Below are positions 12,297 through 13,490 of a stretch of DNA of 13,490 bases, piece after piece. Under the pieces are notes generated by a model. That model made no database searches, was not told where the DNA came from, and saw only the letters and a program-made list of their open reading frames with translations. A program made the position numbers and the translations under genes. Every line of letters begins with the position of its first letter. Position 1 is the stretch's first letter. This DNA is from Clostridiaceae bacterium (GTDB lineage Bacteria; Bacillota; Clostridia; Saccharofermentanales; UBA5734): assembly GCA_012729935.1 (NCBI GenBank), contig JAAYBY010000240.1, forward strand, positions 1 through 13,490. The letters are read 5' to 3'.

Positions 12297-13490
12297 TCAG
12301 GGGTTATACGTCACATACATCGGGCTGGACCAGGCCATGTGACCATCCTTTTGTGTCACTTTAACCCAGTAGGTATTAACCCCGGCTTTAACTGAGGTGT
12401 CGGTTACGGACAGCTGTGCCTGCTGATCAAGTGCAACGGTCGCGAATCCAACAGTGACTTTCTGGTTTACACCGCCGGCATCATACACCACATCTTGTTC
12501 CATAAGATCTCGTATTCGAACCGAGAACTGGGCAGGTCTGGTTGAAAAAGTCAATGTAGTCTCATCGTTCCAGTCCAGGTCAAATTCAATTCCGTCTATA
12601 TCACCGGACGTTTTAGATGTCCAGCGAATATCCTGGCCGGACATCATATACGCCCGCTCATCTGGCTGATTGAACGCAAAGCATGACAAATTGCTGGCTG
12701 TACCAGCCTTGATGCTCAATGTACCATCCCAGTCTGTCTTTTTGCTTCTGCTCCTGACGCGCACACCGCTCCAGACAATACGAATCCGCCTGCGGTCTTT
12801 TTCCAGTGTGTCATGATAGCGCTTGATTGTGTTCAGTCCATTTCTGATTTCGACATCCATGATCGCGCCGGTACCCGTAACATCAACTTCGATCGTCGGT
12901 TCATGGTCGATTGAAAACGAATCACCCATCATTTGGTTGCCGCAGGTAACATTCAGCAGGATGCGCTGACCGGTTGTTCCATATGTGTGCCTTTGTCGAA
13001 AAGCATTCCACAACGATTCGCGTGTCAGGCTATTCGCATAGACAGCCGTGTATCCGCCGGTCACATCAAAGGAAAGTCGGCCACCGGATGTTTTTCGTGT
13101 CGGATAAGACAACCCCGGCCGGCAGGTATGATCGTCACTGGCTGCCAGAATACCCGGCTGCAGGCCACGTGCGATCGCTTCTTCAACAAACCAGTCAAAC
13201 GTCCCATGGTGTGAATGTATTTCCATTAGATGGATCAGTGTATCATCGTAGTAGTCAATATTGCCGTAGCGACCGCCGACATGGGGGACAGCCATCACAT
13301 CAGTTCGCCCTTCGAACGTGTCAAACAAGTCGCGAAGTGTATGTTTATCTGTATCATCTGTGGCTTCCATTCCGATTTGCCAGCGGTAGCTGCGGTGAAT
13401 CGGCTGATCATCATTCAGATAATAAATATTGTGATCGCCGCCGGATGGTGTCGTCCCCGACCATTCATAACCCAGAAATGTAACAAAGCG
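12297..13490 (-). CDS. PHP-type metallohydrolase, CehA/McbA (DUF3604-like), 5' end missing
   Basis: The frame is open to the right edge, so 397 C-terminal residues are seen and the N-terminus lies outside; an internal ATG at 13370 is not the start. Fragment residues of the PHP-like metal site are GYEWSGT and GGDHN (8-12 and 17-21), VPHVGGRYG (His70), EIHSHHGT (90-97) and AASDDHTCRPG (Asp119, Asp120, His121). These fit metal-dependent hydrolases of the CehA/McbA and DUF3604 type, some of which cleave esters or carbamates; the substrate here is unknown. About 180 C-terminal residues look like a beta-rich domain: WSGVRVRSRSKKTDWDG (around 241-257) and a terminal VKAGVNTYWVKVTQKDGHMAWSSP-type ending. 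The latter resembles the accessory domain common in this family. Whether it is secreted cannot be told without the start. Confidence 0.8.
   Translation of the reverse strand, partial: RFVTFLGYEWSGTTPSGGDHNIYYLNDDQPIHRSYRWQIGMEATDDTDKHTLRDLFDTFEGRTDVMAVPHVGGRYGNIDYYDDTLIHLMEIHSHHGTFDWFVEEAIARGLQPGILAASDDHTCRPGLSYPTRKTSGGRLSFDVTGGYTAVYANSLTRESLWNAFRQRHTYGTTGQRILLNVTCGNQMMGDSFSIDHEPTIEVDVTGTGAIMDVEIRNGLNTIKRYHDTLEKDRRRIRIVWSGVRVRSRSKKTDWDGTLSIKAGTASNLSCFAFNQPDERAYMMSGQDIRWTSKTSGDIDGIEFDLDWNDETTLTFSTRPAQFSVRIRDLMEQDVVYDAGGVNQKVTVGFATVALDQQAQLSVTDTSVKAGVNTYWVKVTQKDGHMAWSSPMYVTYNP

Noticed and set aside
12974..13483. 169 aa open frame on the plus strand
   Set aside because: It lies opposite the PHP-type metallohydrolase, whose frame carries conserved metal motifs. 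The plus frame has no ribosome binding site and no recognisable domain.
1..13490. Mobile element, phage, toxin-antitoxin or CRISPR content
   Set aside because: No transposase, integrase, terminal inverted repeats, regularly spaced repeats or short toxin-antitoxin gene pair was found on either strand.

Overview
The window looks like a chromosomal segment of a Bacillota (Firmicutes) bacterium, probably an anaerobe or microaerophile. The reasons are AGGAGG-like ribosome binding sites 7-9 nt before most starts, short intergenic gaps, a mid-range base composition, and typical Gram-positive gene content (metal-free MsrB, Prx6-like peroxiredoxin, ZupT, baeRF, DUF4234/DUF2752). This is inference; no rRNA or other taxonomic marker is present. 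I see no tRNA, rRNA, CRISPR, insertion sequence or phage gene. No stretch over about 210 bases lacks a gene.

Layout. The left edge holds the 3' three quarters of nagA (+). Convergent to it is a tight minus-strand operon, msrA-msrB-larA (3211 to 877), whose genes overlap by ATGA stop/start junctions. It joins methionine sulfoxide repair to a nickel-pincer (LarA-type) racemase/epimerase. Divergent from msrA is a Prx6-type peroxiredoxin (3423-4100), closed by a strong terminator. Next are a ZupT-like zinc transporter (4260-5075) and a probable operon of a baeRF (bacterial homologue of archaeo-eukaryotic release factor 1) with a six-TM diguanylate cyclase (5235-7630).

The right half has a minus-strand metallo-beta-lactamase-fold protein (7682-8518), a divergent pair of small membrane proteins (DUF4234 and DUF2752, 8721-9552), and two soluble PAS-GGDEF diguanylate cyclases on the minus strand (9530-11549). 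A terminator-punctuated OsmC-family gene follows (11685-12125). The right edge holds the C-terminal part of a PHP-type metallohydrolase (CehA/McbA, DUF3604-like).

Two themes stand out. One is thiol/oxidant defence: MsrA, MsrB, peroxiredoxin and OsmC. The other is c-di-GMP synthesis: three GGDEF proteins with intact active and inhibitory sites and different sensor modules, and no EAL or HD-GYP phosphodiesterase in the window. The most unusual associations are larA translationally linked to msrAB, and baeRF placed just upstream of a diguanylate cyclase. I see no clearly self-contained new defence or mobile system.
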